The notes below the pieces were generated by a model. The model was not told the origin of the DNA and ran no database searches. It saw nothing but the letters and a program-made list of their open reading frames with translations. A DNA stretch of 64,000 nt, from the NCBI GenBank assembly GCA_016165875.1, contig JABBOT010000007.1, positions 8,341,245-8,405,244 on the forward strand, given 5' to 3'. The stretch is from Acanthopleura granulata. Its lineage: Eukaryota; Mollusca; Polyplacophora; Chitonida; Chitonidae. A program made the position numbers and the translations under genes. Within the stretch, counting starts at the first letter, position 1; every line of letters starts with the position of its first letter. Below, in pieces: positions 48,459 to 58,604 of the stretch.

Positions 48459-49691
48459 CTAGAGTTCAGGAGAATAATTTCCAGATGAAGATTTTTGGGA
48501 TATTGTTTCAGCTATTTTATTGACTATATCATGCGGTGAAGTTAATAAGGTATCACCATCCTTTAAGTGCTGAACTTTGGCTTTACTGTTCTTGCCCTTA
48601 AGTTTCTGAACCATGTTCCAGAACTTACGCATAGGTGCTTTGGACGTAATGCCTGAAACAAAGTTCCGGCAACAAGATCGTCTCTTGGACTTAATTAATC
48701 GACGAGCCTTGGCTCCAAGTATACGAACCTGGTTTAAATTATTATCATCAGGACGATGATTAAATCTGCGCTCGGCCTTTTTGCGGTCTTTTATAGCCTT
48801 ACGACGGTCATTATCATACCAGGGTTTACTTTTGGATTTCGGATTTGTCGAGATCTTCGGAATGGTTCTATCGGCTGCTGTTAATATGAGTTCATTAAAT
48901 GTAAGCAAAGGATCATCTGCAGCATTAAGATTCTCTGGAGTGATGTCAGACTCACAGAACATCTCAAATGCCATCCAATCTGCTTTATCGAACTTCCACC
49001 TAGCTACACGTTCTAAAGAATTAGAAGTGAGATTCTCGAGGACAAGAGGAAAATGATCATTACCACAAAGATCATCATGCATCTTCCAAGAAAAATCCGG
49101 GAGAAGTGATAGATCCGTGATGGTGAGATCGATAGGAGAATATGAACCATTATCTGGATGTAAGTAGGTATTAAAACCATTATTGACATAACATAGTTCA
49201 TCTTTACATAAGAAATCTTCAACTATTTTGCCCTTATTGTTCATATTATTACTACCCCACAGGGGGTTATACGCATTAAAATCTCCCATAATTATGAAAG
49301 GAGTTGGCAGTTGGTCTTTAAAATTATGCAACTGGCAAAATGACAAAGAAGAATGAGGGGGAACATAAACTGAACATAAAGTGATTGTTTCCGATAAGGA
49401 AACACGGACGGCTACAGCCTGAAGCTCTGTGTCGGGAGCAACAGGGCTGTGAATTATACTATTATTCACTAAAATAGAGGAGCCGCCGCAAGCTCGCTCT
49501 TCCTCATTAGAGTAAGTGCTATATAGTGTATAATTTTTCAGTGATATTTTATCTTTGTCAGATGTCTTCAGGTGAGATTCCTGAAGACTGAGGGCAATTG
49601 GATTTAAAGATTGAACTAACTGTGTTATTTCAATAAAATTTATTTTAAGACCTCGACAATTCCACTGTATAATTTTGTCTAAGGAAGTCAT
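48459..49691 (-). pseudogene. LINE ORF2, AP-type endonuclease domain and linker
   Basis: This is the first 410 codons of ORF2. The endonuclease nicks target DNA to prime reverse transcription. Visible active-site residues of the exonuclease-endonuclease-phosphatase fold are WN at 10-11, E38 in LQESH, D137/N139 in GDFNAYNPLWGS, D188 in PIDLTITDLSL and D212-H213 in GNDHFPL. A basic linker follows (RRKAIKDRKKAERRF, KSKRRSCCRNF, KFWNMVQKLKG). The start is fixed by the TAATG overlap with the ORF1 stop. The TAG at 48461-48459 truncates it before the RT domain; the same frame continues for the whole RT, so this is a point mutation. Confidence 0.93.
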
Positions 49692-51050
49692 TATGGAGGG
49701 AGGCGTATGGGAGATTTATGTCTGGACCGTGCACGACCCTTTCTGGGAGACCTACTAGTAGATCTCCCCGATGCAGATGATGTATCCATCATGTCCGCAT
49801 CGAACGTTAAAGGACCGACGTCCTGCAACGACTCAAACTTATTGAAAGTTCGGATAGGGTCCCTGGTAGCCTTGGAGGGACGCTCTGTGGGGCCACTAGG
49901 TTTATCTTTTTTGTGAAGTTTATCACCCGCTGCATTTAGTGAAGATTCAACGGTTTTAGAGGATTTTGATTTATTTGCACAAGGTTTGTGATGACATGGA
50001 GAATCAGGTGAATTAGCGGGTTTTTCAGTAAGATTGATATCGGTTTGTGATGAAGAACTGGCCGTGTTTTCCAAGGGTTTTACGACCAGTTTCTGTGGCT
50101 TCTCTCTACCAATGGGCCAAGTGAATGATGTTTGAACTCCTACCGGAACGGAGGGTTTCTTCACAACATTGGCATATGTGGATTTAGTAAGGCTATTCGT
50201 GACAGAGACAAGACGTTTGGCTTCTTGATACGATATGTTATTTTTGCATGTAAGCGTTATGATTTCTTTTTCTTTTTTGAAAACAGGGCAGTCCTTGGAA
50301 GAGGCCATATGGGCTCCGCTGCAATTCCAGCATTTTATCGGGTTTGTGCAATCGAAGCCCTCTTGACCAGCTTCCGAACATCTGAAACAGACCAGTTTAT
50401 TACGGCATTGACCCCTGCCATGGCCAAACCTCTGGCAGGAGAAACACCTGGTCGGGTTAGGAATGAATAATTCTACCCGCACACTGTACGGCCCAACGAA
50501 TATTGATGTTGGGAGAGACGGTTTATTAAACGTTACGAGATACGTATTTGCTTTAATGAGATTCCCATCTCTCTTGATGGTAAAACGTTTGACGTTGAGT
50601 ACGCCCTGGTCCTTCAGTTGCTCTGTTATTTCTTGCTCTGTCATGTCGTATATATCTTGGTCTCTGTCACGAATGATGCCGTGAGAGCAGTTTAAGGTTT
50701 TATGTGCGGTAACAGAAATATTTTGAATTCTGAGTAAGTTAATGTACTGTTGTTTTCGAAGACATTCTACAAGAATTTTGCCAGACTTTAACTTTTTTCG
50801 CCGGTTTCAAAGTACCTGCGTAGGTCTGCAATGTTTTATTCAATACGAAAGGATTGATTTTCATCTTTACCTGATTCTCATTTTTACTAGATATCACCAG
50901 AAAGGATGGGAAGTCAGAACTTCCCGATTCCACATCCAGTGGTATCTCGTTTTTCCTTTTTTTTCCAAACAACTGGGGAAGGCTGTGACATAGAAACATT
51001 TGGAGCAGGGGAATTTGAGGTAGAAATAACGAAACGGTTTGATGATTCAT
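49691..51050 (-). pseudogene. LINE ORF1, gag-like nucleic-acid-binding protein (frame-shifted N-terminus)
   Basis: ORF1 proteins bind element RNA as a chaperone. The intact C-terminal part is 317 codons from 50644. It has three zinc knuckles: CFSCQRFGHGRGQC, CFRCSEAGQEGFDC (the usual His is Gln) and CWNCSGAHMASSKDC. A Ser/Lys-rich tail follows, ending SRSPRKGRARSRHKSPIRLPP. The same frame is open upstream to about 50790. There a one-base shift in a six-A run (50793-50798) joins the frame of 51050-50745 (LVISSKNENQVKMKINPFVLNKTLQTYAGTLKPA). A second shift is likely in an A8 run at 50957-50964. The true start is near 51050-51090 and uncertain. ORF1 ends TAA, sharing its last A with the ORF2 ATG. 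Confidence 0.88.
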
Positions 51051-51647
51051 AGCGCCGTGTCTCTCACCCGCCTCGGAGTGTCAATACATGTAGGACGAAG
51101 CCCCTCCTGCGAGTAACCAGCAGAAGTTCCACGCCATCCTCGATAAGATGGATTTTTCGCTCATACTCGAACAGGCCGAATCTCACAAATTAGAAACGGC
51201 CTACTCGATTGACCCTAAAGCCACCGCCCAGATATCCGAGCATCTTACTAAAAAACTTCCAACACGGAAAGCAATGACTCTATCCCAAATGGAGATATGA
51301 AGGTTGATATCCGGACATCTGGACTGGCGTCACCAGCCGATTGATCGGAGCGGGCCATCCGACCGCCCGTCTTTGGAGAAGTAAGGGCCGAAGTGGAGTG
51401 TTGGGCGTGAGGATCTCGCAAGATCAACCCTCAGCCACCAGGATCCCGTCTTCCCCCATCACGGGTCGCAACCCACGCCAAACAGGTTGCCCCTTTTAGT
51501 CACCTTGTACGACTAGCCCGGGGAGTCTGTGGAACGATTCTATTCACCGGAACCACACGGGAGAGCCCTAGGTTAGTCGCCTCGTACGACAAGCTTGCCT
51601 AGAGAACTGGGGGCCTATGCTTTTCACTCCCCGGAACCCCACGGGGG
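51051..51647 (-). other. LINE 5' UTR with two tandem units
   Basis: About 600 bp lie between the element's 5' end (51647) and ORF1. Two related units are visible on the plus strand: 51496-51560 (TTAGTCACCTTGTACGAC, ATTCTATTCACCGG, AACCACACGG) and 51573-51644 (TTAGTCGCCTCGTACGAC, CTTTTCACTCCCCGG, AACCCCACGGG). On the sense strand each begins CCGTGGGG-like and ends GTACGAGGCGACTAA-like. Tandem 5' units in LINEs often carry promoter activity. The region is clearly more GC-rich than its surroundings. Confidence 0.75.
51094..51300 (+). CDS. antisense open frame within the LINE 5' UTR
   Basis: Sixty-eight codons are open on the strand opposite to the LINE, from DEAPPASNQQKFHAILDKM through QISEHLTKKLPTRKAMTLSQMEI to a TGA at 51298. 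The first internal ATG is at 51148, giving 50 residues. An ATG at 51088 lies directly upstream in the same frame but is followed at once by TAG. The predicted peptide is hydrophilic and probably helical, with balanced acidic and basic residues. No family is recognised. Its position recalls ORF0, the antisense ORF in the 5' UTR of primate L1, but no sequence relation is implied. It could be chance in a GC-rich stretch. Confidence 0.3.
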   Translation, partial: DEAPPASNQQKFHAILDKMDFSLILEQAESHKLETAYSIDPKATAQISEHLTKKLPTRKAMTLSQMEI

Positions 51648-51660
51648 TATACTGGGTAAA

Positions 51661-52939
51661 GTAAAGTACCGGTACAGACATTGAGAGCAATTATTTGTCA
51701 GCATTTTGTAATTGGTACATCCACATACATGCCCGTGTAAGGTAATAAATATATGTGCTCATACTTATCAGCCGAGTAATTAACTACAGGCCATGCAAAT
51801 CACCCACATAAGCTTTTGCTTTTTTTCTTAGCCTGTGTTGTTTACTGAATATGTCGATCGATATGTGTGGGCGACGAAAGTGGTCAGTTTGTACATTTTG
51901 GGATTTGTCCCATTTCTTGCAAAGCACAAAAAATGCTGTAACAATATTTTTATTAACCTTTTTCCAGTGTGATAATCTTCAATATTTTGATAGTGCCGTG
52001 GTCACATTCATGAAAATCTGTTCACTTGGGCTCAGTTTTGCTGCCAGTTTCAGCAAGTGTGCTAACCGAATAACCACAGTTTCGAAAACAATAATAATTG
52101 TACCATCAATGACGTTAGCCCTAATACATCATACATGTATAAATTGTTTGCAACAAATGCCCCGGCTTAGAGTTAAGGGAAGCTGGGACGCTATCGTCTC
52201 TTTCACAATCATTATATCTGTTTTGTTTCATCGGTCTGATATTGGAATTGGGCGATATTCCCAAGGACGCCACTTCCATGCAAGCATTTTTGCACAGGGC
52301 TGATGCCAGGGCTGATGTTTGTGCGATTAACTTTACTTTGATCCAGATAAGAAATTCAAGATCAGCAATGAAGTATGCGTAAACGCAAGAGATATTGCAC
52401 TGGAATGGGAAAGCCACGCTGGATTTTCATTACTGCTTTGCTGTGCCAAATGTGTTCGTTGGCATCAAATCACAATGCCTAAAGAGCTGTTTGTGTACCG
52501 ACAACGTATGCTCATTTTGTATGTCCCAAACAAATTATTCGCTAGTCCGTTATACACAAAGGGAAGCCGGTAAAGTAAAGCTATTATTCAGGACATTATA
52601 TCAGTCCTAGGAAATTAATACTTTATGCTCTGACCGAAGGAGAGTGAGAGTTATATTGTTCAGAATAAAAGAAAGGGGAAAACAAACTAACGAACTCTAG
52701 TTCTCTTGTGATTCACACTCCCTCAAGTGAGGGTGATCAATACAGAAATCAACGTGTTTTGTTTTCTGTCTCAATCGTCTTTTACATCCTCTGCGATATA
52801 CAGGAAAGCCTAAACTTGGCAGAGCTATTAACGACTAAAGAAATTGCTGATATGGATGATTTGGAGTGTTCGCAACGCAACAGTGTCCAGAGAGACAATG
52901 ATTTAATCTTTGCTTAAAATAAAGTATAGTCTTTTCAAG
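51661..52939. other. unrecognised sequence
   Basis: Overlapping frames of 150 codons (51851-52303, +) and 98 codons (52417-52121, -) show no domain and no second copy. No repeat is recognised. Confidence 0.3.
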
Positions 52940-53185
52940 GGGGAGGAACGGCCATTTTTAATTTCTCGTCGGTCGATCATGGTGCCAAGCACTATTGAAC
53001 TCAACAGTGTGAGCCTGTTCATTTTTCGTTTGCATCGATCGCTCTTAATAAAACTATAAATTGCTCGGCTGACCCCTTGAAAACTTCATGTAAAGGCTTG
53101 TAAACATTAATGTCTTACACCAGCAGCAGGCAGGATCGACTGGTAACAGTAGTTGAATAAAGGCCTTTAGCAACTATGTCATTCA
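52940..53185. repeat. module A, block alpha
   Basis: Matches 55245-55500 and 58605-58905 in order: TTTAATTTCTCG.TCGGT, CTCAACAGTGTGA, GTTCATTTTTC, CATCGATCG.TCTTA and TAATTT/TAAATTGC words. It marks the start of the first of three diverged tandem modules. Confidence 0.55.
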
Positions 53186-53499
53186 ATACGTTATAATCAT
53201 AAAAAAGCTCCTAAGGGTTGCTAAAATAACATAAAGATTAGAATAAAGAAAAATATACTGGTGAGCTAGAATGAACATCTAAATAGGCAGTTGTCGATAT
53301 ATAATCAACGTACTATGGCACAGAACCATAACTCTATTTCATTCATGAGAAAGTCGGTACTTCGACAGGGAATTTGTAATTTCCGGCACTGTCGCCCCGC
53401 TGTAAGGCGTTGGTGACAACCAGCGGTCCACAATGTGCGCGTAGTCGATCGCATTGTCTAACGTACTTTGAATGCCACTTGTCTTTTATCGACATAATC

Positions 53500-53845
53500 T
53501 GCATATTCGCACGCCACACATTACAGGGATCATCAGTATCTTGATGAAGGACCGTGGTTTAAACCTCCAAGATTTCAGTTTCTTCCTCTCATAAAACAAT
53601 TTCCAACCTCTGACTAGAATTCTTGAGTACAGCGCTAAACTTCACTCAGTTTTATAAATACATGATATTACTTGATATTGCCTTAATGCCGCTGAAGTCC
53701 GTCAAGACGTTGGTCTCGCCTCGACCAGTATCCTCTTGACCAACGGGATGGTGTGTTGGAATCCAACACCCTGTACAAAATCGGCCTTTGACTTCATATC
53801 GGCAGGTTTGTCTGGTGCTGCGAAAAAAGCGTAGCTCCTTCACTC
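53500..53845 (+). repeat. tRNA-headed repeat fragments in module A
   Basis: An S1-type tail remnant (ATTCTTGAGTACAGCGCTAAAC) lies near 53617-53640. A tRNA-like head follows: GTTGGTCTCGCCTCGACCAG...TCTTGACCAACGGG...TGTTGGAATCCAAC, then GCAGGTTTGTCTGGTGC. It resembles 55890-56010 more than S1. Confidence 0.4.
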
Positions 53846-53969
53846 ACACAGCATAACTCCCAAATCCAGCTATTATTTTCAGAAATCTAAACTAAATAAC
53901 AAATAATTATAAATATTAGAGCCTTCGAGTTACAACAGCAATATCAGTGTGCGGAAAATCCTGATTTTG

Positions 53970-54440
53970 TTTTACCAAGCACAATGAAACCGGAGCTGCT
54001 TCTTCCCACACCAAACTTCTCACTGGATTTAATACAGCTGCATACTCCATAGAACAGGTGATGCCGACAGAAAACAATAACATTACTATGAGGAGGAAAT
54101 ATCAAATGTGCGTACAGGGGAGCAGTTGACATGATACAAGAATAACCACCACTTTTAGCTGGGAAGGGCTTCCTGTCAGATTTTTTTCAGTTGTACACAA
54201 TAGACAGTCAACCTTCCAGGCGGCTTTCTGTGTTTATTGTTCTGAAATGTGTGGAAAAGCACAATACCTTAAAAGGAAAACAAATGAACCAGTTCATACT
54301 TTGAGAAATGTGATTTCACATGATATAGATGATATATCACAGAATGCGGACAGTTATTAAACTCTCGTGACGTTAGACGTCAAAGAATCAAGAGGCAAGA
54401 GATGGTAAACAGATTAAATTCCGAGGAAATCCGTTTTTTT
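53970..54440 (-). repeat. module A, block beta
   Basis: Ordered matches to 56235-56720: ACAGGTGATGCC.ACAGAAA.CAATAAC, TGAGGAGGAAAT.TCAAATG, AGCTGGGAAGGGCTTCCT, then GTGACGTTAGAC and GAGATGGTAAACAGAT. The minus frame shared by other copies is interrupted here by TAG TAA. Confidence 0.65.
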
Positions 54441-55244
54441 CCTCTCTGGACTCATCTGTGTCAATGATACATTTCTGGTGATTTTGTCTCCACCCATTAG
54501 TTTTTTTTCTTTTCGTTTTAGATTCGTTCTATAGATTTGCTATATATTAAAATAGTTACATATACATGTATTATTTTGGAAACTTTAACAAAAGAAAATA
54601 GTGCAAGAACCATTAGATTCGCTTGAAAATGAAACCATTTTATTTAGTTCCAATTGAGTGGGCCATTTATTCTAAGGTTATAATGGAATAACAACAGTTT
54701 CCGCATCAAAAACTTTGTCAGTAGATAAACTTTTCAATAATGCACTCTACAATCGCCGCCAACAAAAGCTCTGTACAAGGATCAGTGGAGAATTTAACTC
54801 TTTAGTAATGCTTGCATCTCTTCTATTTCCTCAGGCAGATTTAAGAACCAGGCTGGCGGAAGGATACAATGCCGTTTGTGGACATAACGAAAAGCTTGTA
54901 AATTTTACTTCTTCAGAAAAATACCTAATACTCATGTCAATCTGAAATAACGCATAAATACCTAATACTCGGGCGTCCATGTCTCTTAAAAAACAATGAA
55001 ATAAATAAATCAGCTCGGACGAAAAAACAAGGCGTCCTTGGCATGTACAGTTAATGAGTTGATTAATAAGCACAGCAACACGTTTATTCTCAGTTATATT
55101 TGCCTTTTACTACCTCTTCGATATATGGAAAGTTTAAATTTAAGTAGAATTGCAAACCGTCATACCAACTGCTGCCACACAATGATCGTAAAGCAATAGC
55201 GTGGCCACCTGGAGAGTGTTTCAATTATAGCTGGAGCAAAAGTG
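54441..55244. other. unrecognised sequence
   Basis: No gene is recognised. A 76-codon plus frame (54715-54945) and an 80-codon minus frame overlap here without support. Confidence 0.35.
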
Positions 55245-55500
55245 ACCGGTTACAGGAGGCAAAAACGGCTTCCTGTAATTAATCATTCGGTTGACGGCGG
55301 TGCTTGCACTCGTTAGCGCAACAGAGAGAGTTTGTTCATTTTTCCACTGCCATCGATTGTTCTTAAGCACGCGATAATTTGTTGCACCGGAGCTTAAAGC
55401 ACAAGCACCTTGTCTCGAGTAAAAAACAGACAGCTGATAAAAGACTTTTTCAGTAACGCTATCATAACAAATGTCAGCATGAGCAAAGCTTTTTCAAGGC
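55245..55500. repeat. module B, block alpha
   Basis: Second copy of the alpha block (CATTCGGTTGAC, GTTTGTTCATTTTTCCACTGCCATCGATTGTTCTTA, CGCGATAATTT). Confidence 0.55.
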
Positions 55501-55889
55501 TCTTAACATTGTAATATAAGTAGCATGGCAAAGGAAGATGTACAGATTAGTTACAATGTGAGGAGTAGATATCAATGTACAAGCAACGTGCTATGAACTG
55601 CATGAGGAATTTTTGCAATAAGGTACTCCCAATGTATGGTGGGGTATTGGTAACAAACATTTAACAACGCTGGTGTTGAAAAGCACTTGTCTTCCACCAG
55701 TGTTCACGAGGAAAGAAGGGCAGATCATCAGCCACTTGCCACATAATCCGGGTAATCGGATGCCCCCTCCGCCCATCCCCACCCCCTACAGGTCTACGAA
55801 ACCTTCAGTCCTCATATACATTTCTGAGTTTTGGCGATAAACAACACTCAGCGAAATAAATAAATACCATCGCGAAATATCTCTCGCCA

Positions 55890-56010
55890 GCTTCATGTAT
55901 GTCTGTTGGTCGTCTCCTTCTGGAGAAAAGTCTCTTGACCATAGAGGTCGCATGTTCGAATCCCTCAAGCACTAACGTGTCTGTGGTTATACTCCAGGAG
56001 GTTTGTCAGA
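55890..56010 (+). repeat. tRNA-like SINE head in module B
   Basis: GTTGGTCGTCTCC...TCTTGACCATAGAGGTCGCATGTTCGAATCCCTC has a hairpin like a tRNA anticodon arm and a perfect B box (GTTCGAATCC). AGGTTTGTCAGATGCGC follows, as in the 53.7-kb repeat. No full tRNA cloverleaf can be formed. Confidence 0.5.
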
Positions 56011-56234
56011 TGCGCTAAGATTAATGCTCAAAGCGCATGAAGCTGGTCTATTTCTTAGATCGATATCAATCGCAAACAAAACAGAAACTAGCTACATATA
56101 AAGCATCACTAATTGAGGATAAATGAATGCCTGAGCCTCTATACTACACATCAAATGTACCTTTGGTAAGAGGAGGGGGGAGAGGGGTTGGTAGGGGCGG
56201 TTAATATGGTATCGAAGTAAGGACATATTATTCG

Positions 56235-56720
56235 TTTTTCCCACCACTGTTAAATTTTGGCTGGGTTTCACATTGCAACAGACTGAATGTAACAGGTGAT
56301 GCCCACAGAAAGCAATAACAGTACAGTGAGGAGGAAATGTCAAATGTAGAAGTACTTGACACAATGATACAACGACAATAGTCGCTCCTAGCTGGGAAGG
56401 GCTTCCTCTCAGTTTTCTCCATTTGGACATAATCACTTATGAATATTTTAGGAATGCTATGTTTATTCTTTCCGCGTACTACCTACCCCTATTCACCCAG
56501 CATTTAGGTTGTAAAATGCGTGGGAACATATAATACAAAAGCTCCAGTTAATGCTGTAAGTGACGTGATATAAATATCGGTTAGGGCTCAATCGCCTATT
56601 ATGGTTTTCCTCTACTCCATGATGAGTTAAACCTCGTGACGTTAGACAACGTAAAAACATTCACGCACGAGATGGTAAACAGATCAAATTCAGATGAAGG
56701 CCTCTCCATTCTTTTAGTAC
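56235..56720 (-). repeat. module B, block beta, with 64-codon minus frame
   Basis: The best preserved beta block. On the minus strand a 64-codon frame (56422-56228) starts MEKTERKPFPAR, has a CRC pair and a hydrophobic segment (SSLYCYCFLWASPVTF). A longer overlapping frame (56436-56092) also exists. Comparison with the copies at 43.8 and 54.1 kb shows indels, so coding is unproven. Confidence 0.5.
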
Positions 56721-56986
56721 AGACATGGATATGCAAAGATTAACAGATGGATTTAAAAACCGCCAATTTGGCGCCCAGCTAAGGACATTGGCATTAACAC
56801 ATACACATCATAAAGCGGTGAATTTTGCGTTGAAAAGAAACTTGTATTCAGACGTTCTGTGAATTGAGGAAAAAATGCTTAAAATCTATTAAAAACAGAC
56901 AAGAGAAGACTTTTAATACTAGCTAGCTTTGCTAAGTACGCGTTCTTGTCATCACTGTTTAGCTTCCATAACCTGTGTTTCAGGGA

Positions 56987-57064
56987 GTACATGTATACTA
57001 GTACTTCGGCAATACCTGGAAAAAGGTACATGTATACTAGTACTTCGGCAATACCTGGAAAAAG
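56987..57064 (+). repeat. exact 39-bp tandem duplication
   Basis: Two identical adjacent 39-bp units (GTACATGTATACTAGTACTT..., ending GGAAAAAG) at 56987-57025 and 57026-57064. The perfect identity indicates a recent event in otherwise old repeats. Confidence 0.95.
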
Positions 57065-57119
57065 GTAACCTTGTTCTCATATGACAAAAAATTCTAAAAA
57101 TGTGGAATCATATATACGA

Positions 57120-57480
57120 TGCTTGTCTTCGCGGAGGTATTGAACAACAATTAATGTTTTCCTTCTTTAAATTTCTTGCGATGCATATATAACCATTTTA
57201 AGACGAAATCAGCCGTTCCCGCTGTACATGGCCTAAACAAGATCACGTTGCACATTCTCCGTAAACAAAGCCTCTTGATCTACCTTGTCAATATCGATCA
57301 GATGTTGCCAACCTCAAACAATTGTCTTCTGTATAACCGGTGGTCAATTGTTCTATCTGTGTATCTGGGTGAGCCGCATTATTGTAATGCACGCGTCGCG
57401 AAGTTGAGATAAACATCTCTCCTAGAATACCACAATAATTCGAATTAAACATCATACCTCGTCCTTCTGGCATAACTGAG
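57120..57480 (-). pseudogene. module B, block gamma: possible exon, frame-shifted
   Basis: The minus strand reads VMPEGRGMMFNSNYCGI, then FISTSRRV. After a 7-bp length difference from the copy at 61.5 kb the shared frame resumes as GSPRYTDRTIDHR. Aligned with 61255-61690, differences fall more often at third codon positions in this frame. CAG just before TTATGCCA in both copies could be a splice acceptor. The protein is unknown; a decayed duplicate exon is the likeliest reading. Confidence 0.35.
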
Positions 57481-57664
57481 GACTGAAGATAACAGAGGAA
57501 AAATGCTCTCTCTCCGCACAGTAGCTTTATGCGCAGAAGAGCAACAAATGTACGTTTATATACAACGTTCACGCTGATGTAGGGGAATGTGTTGCACCAA
57601 GTGTCACAAGGATAGAAGGGGGCATCGATGTAAATAAACAAACAGCATTCGTGGAAAACTAGTA

Positions 57665-57790
57665 GGTTTTATCGCCATGCGCTTTCTTCCCTGTAATGAT
57701 GTCGTAAAACAACATGTCTCCATACAAACTCTAGAAGAAAACGAGCATTGTGCACAGAAAATACTGAAATCACTTGCATGGGTAGGAATT
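57665..57790 (-). repeat. module B, block epsilon
   Basis: Matches 61770-61885 (CATGC.CTTTC.TC, AATGATGT, AGAAAAT.CTGAAATCA). The minus frame reads ASDFSIFCAQCSF...TTSLQGRKRMAI here and TDFSIFCLHCWF...TSLRRGKCMAI in the other copy. No family is recognised. Confidence 0.5.
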
Positions 57791-58604
57791 ACACACTTAT
57801 TGTCCTTCATACTGCAACACTATTTTGTAATACGAGAAAGTGTTTTACAGTCATTCATATTTAAACTAAATCATAAAATTAAATCATATTTAAATTCGAT
57901 TGCTCTGTTTTTATCTGTTCGTCTTTCATATTTAAATACTCGTGTATGTGTTACAGCGTGACACAATTATCTGCTGTTACATGCAACTAGGTTCAATGTA
58001 ACGCGACGTGTCCCACGGTGCAAATTGAAAGGATTTTTCTTCACACAGGGCTCTTACACCTGTAGTGAACATAACCTTCATCGATTGCTAAAATTCAACA
58101 TAAACCCGAGGCAGCCAGGTTATCGCGCAACAATTATCACTAGATGGTACTGGATACAGGCAAAGCCATGCTCTCTCATCAGTATTACATTAGCTATTTT
58201 GTATATTTTTCCCGCCATCAAAGTGGGACACGTGTGACACAGCTACACAAAAGCAATGTCGCTGCTGTATAATAATTCGGGAACTTTTCTGTTCCTAGCA
58301 GTGCCCTATACACGGCACTATACAAATCTGACAGCCTTACGACAGCACTCGGAAAAATACTTCTTCATACTCTAACCAAAGAAGGCATATTAAGTACAGG
58401 AGAAAAAGAAGAAAACAAAGCACCCGGGATGATCTTGATCTGAATAAAGGCGGGGATGATTACTGTGGACAGCAACATGCTTGTTGTCTGGCTGATTCGT
58501 CATTTATTTTCTCTTCGATAAATAAAGAGAACTTCAATCAGACGGACAGCCATGTGAAAACGACAAAAGAATAGTGGTTTAATCTTAATTTTAGCTCAAG
58601 GAAC

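Larger units (their letters stand above)
45745..51660 (-). mobile_element. full-length I/Nimb-type non-LTR retrotransposon (LINE), inactive
   Basis: The insertion spans 45758-51647 (5,890 bp) on the minus strand. It is bounded by identical 13-bp repeats, TATACTGGGTAAA, at 45745-45757 and 51648-51660, as expected for a target-primed reverse transcription product. From 5' to 3' it has a 5' UTR, ORF1 with zinc knuckles, ORF2 (AP endonuclease, reverse transcriptase, RNase H, CCHC end) and a 3' UTR ending in ATTC repeats. Endonuclease plus RNase H and a gag-like ORF1 point to the I/Nimb side of the jockey/I group; the exact clade needs a tree. Multiple stops and frameshifts show it cannot make full proteins. 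It encodes no envelope and is a genomic transposon. Confidence 0.95.

Noticed and set aside
50132..50470. 112-codon plus-strand frame inside the LINE
   Set aside because: It is the antisense shadow of the ORF1 zinc-knuckle region.
51851..52303. 150-codon plus-strand open frame, and the 98-codon minus frame overlapping it
   Set aside because: Neither shows a recognisable motif or a splice context, and they shadow each other.
53970..54132. Conserved protein shared by the 62-codon frame at 54.1 kb and the 114-codon frame at 56.4 kb
   Set aside because: The shared residues follow from nucleotide similarity; substitutions in that frame are mostly non-synonymous, so it is not the constrained frame.
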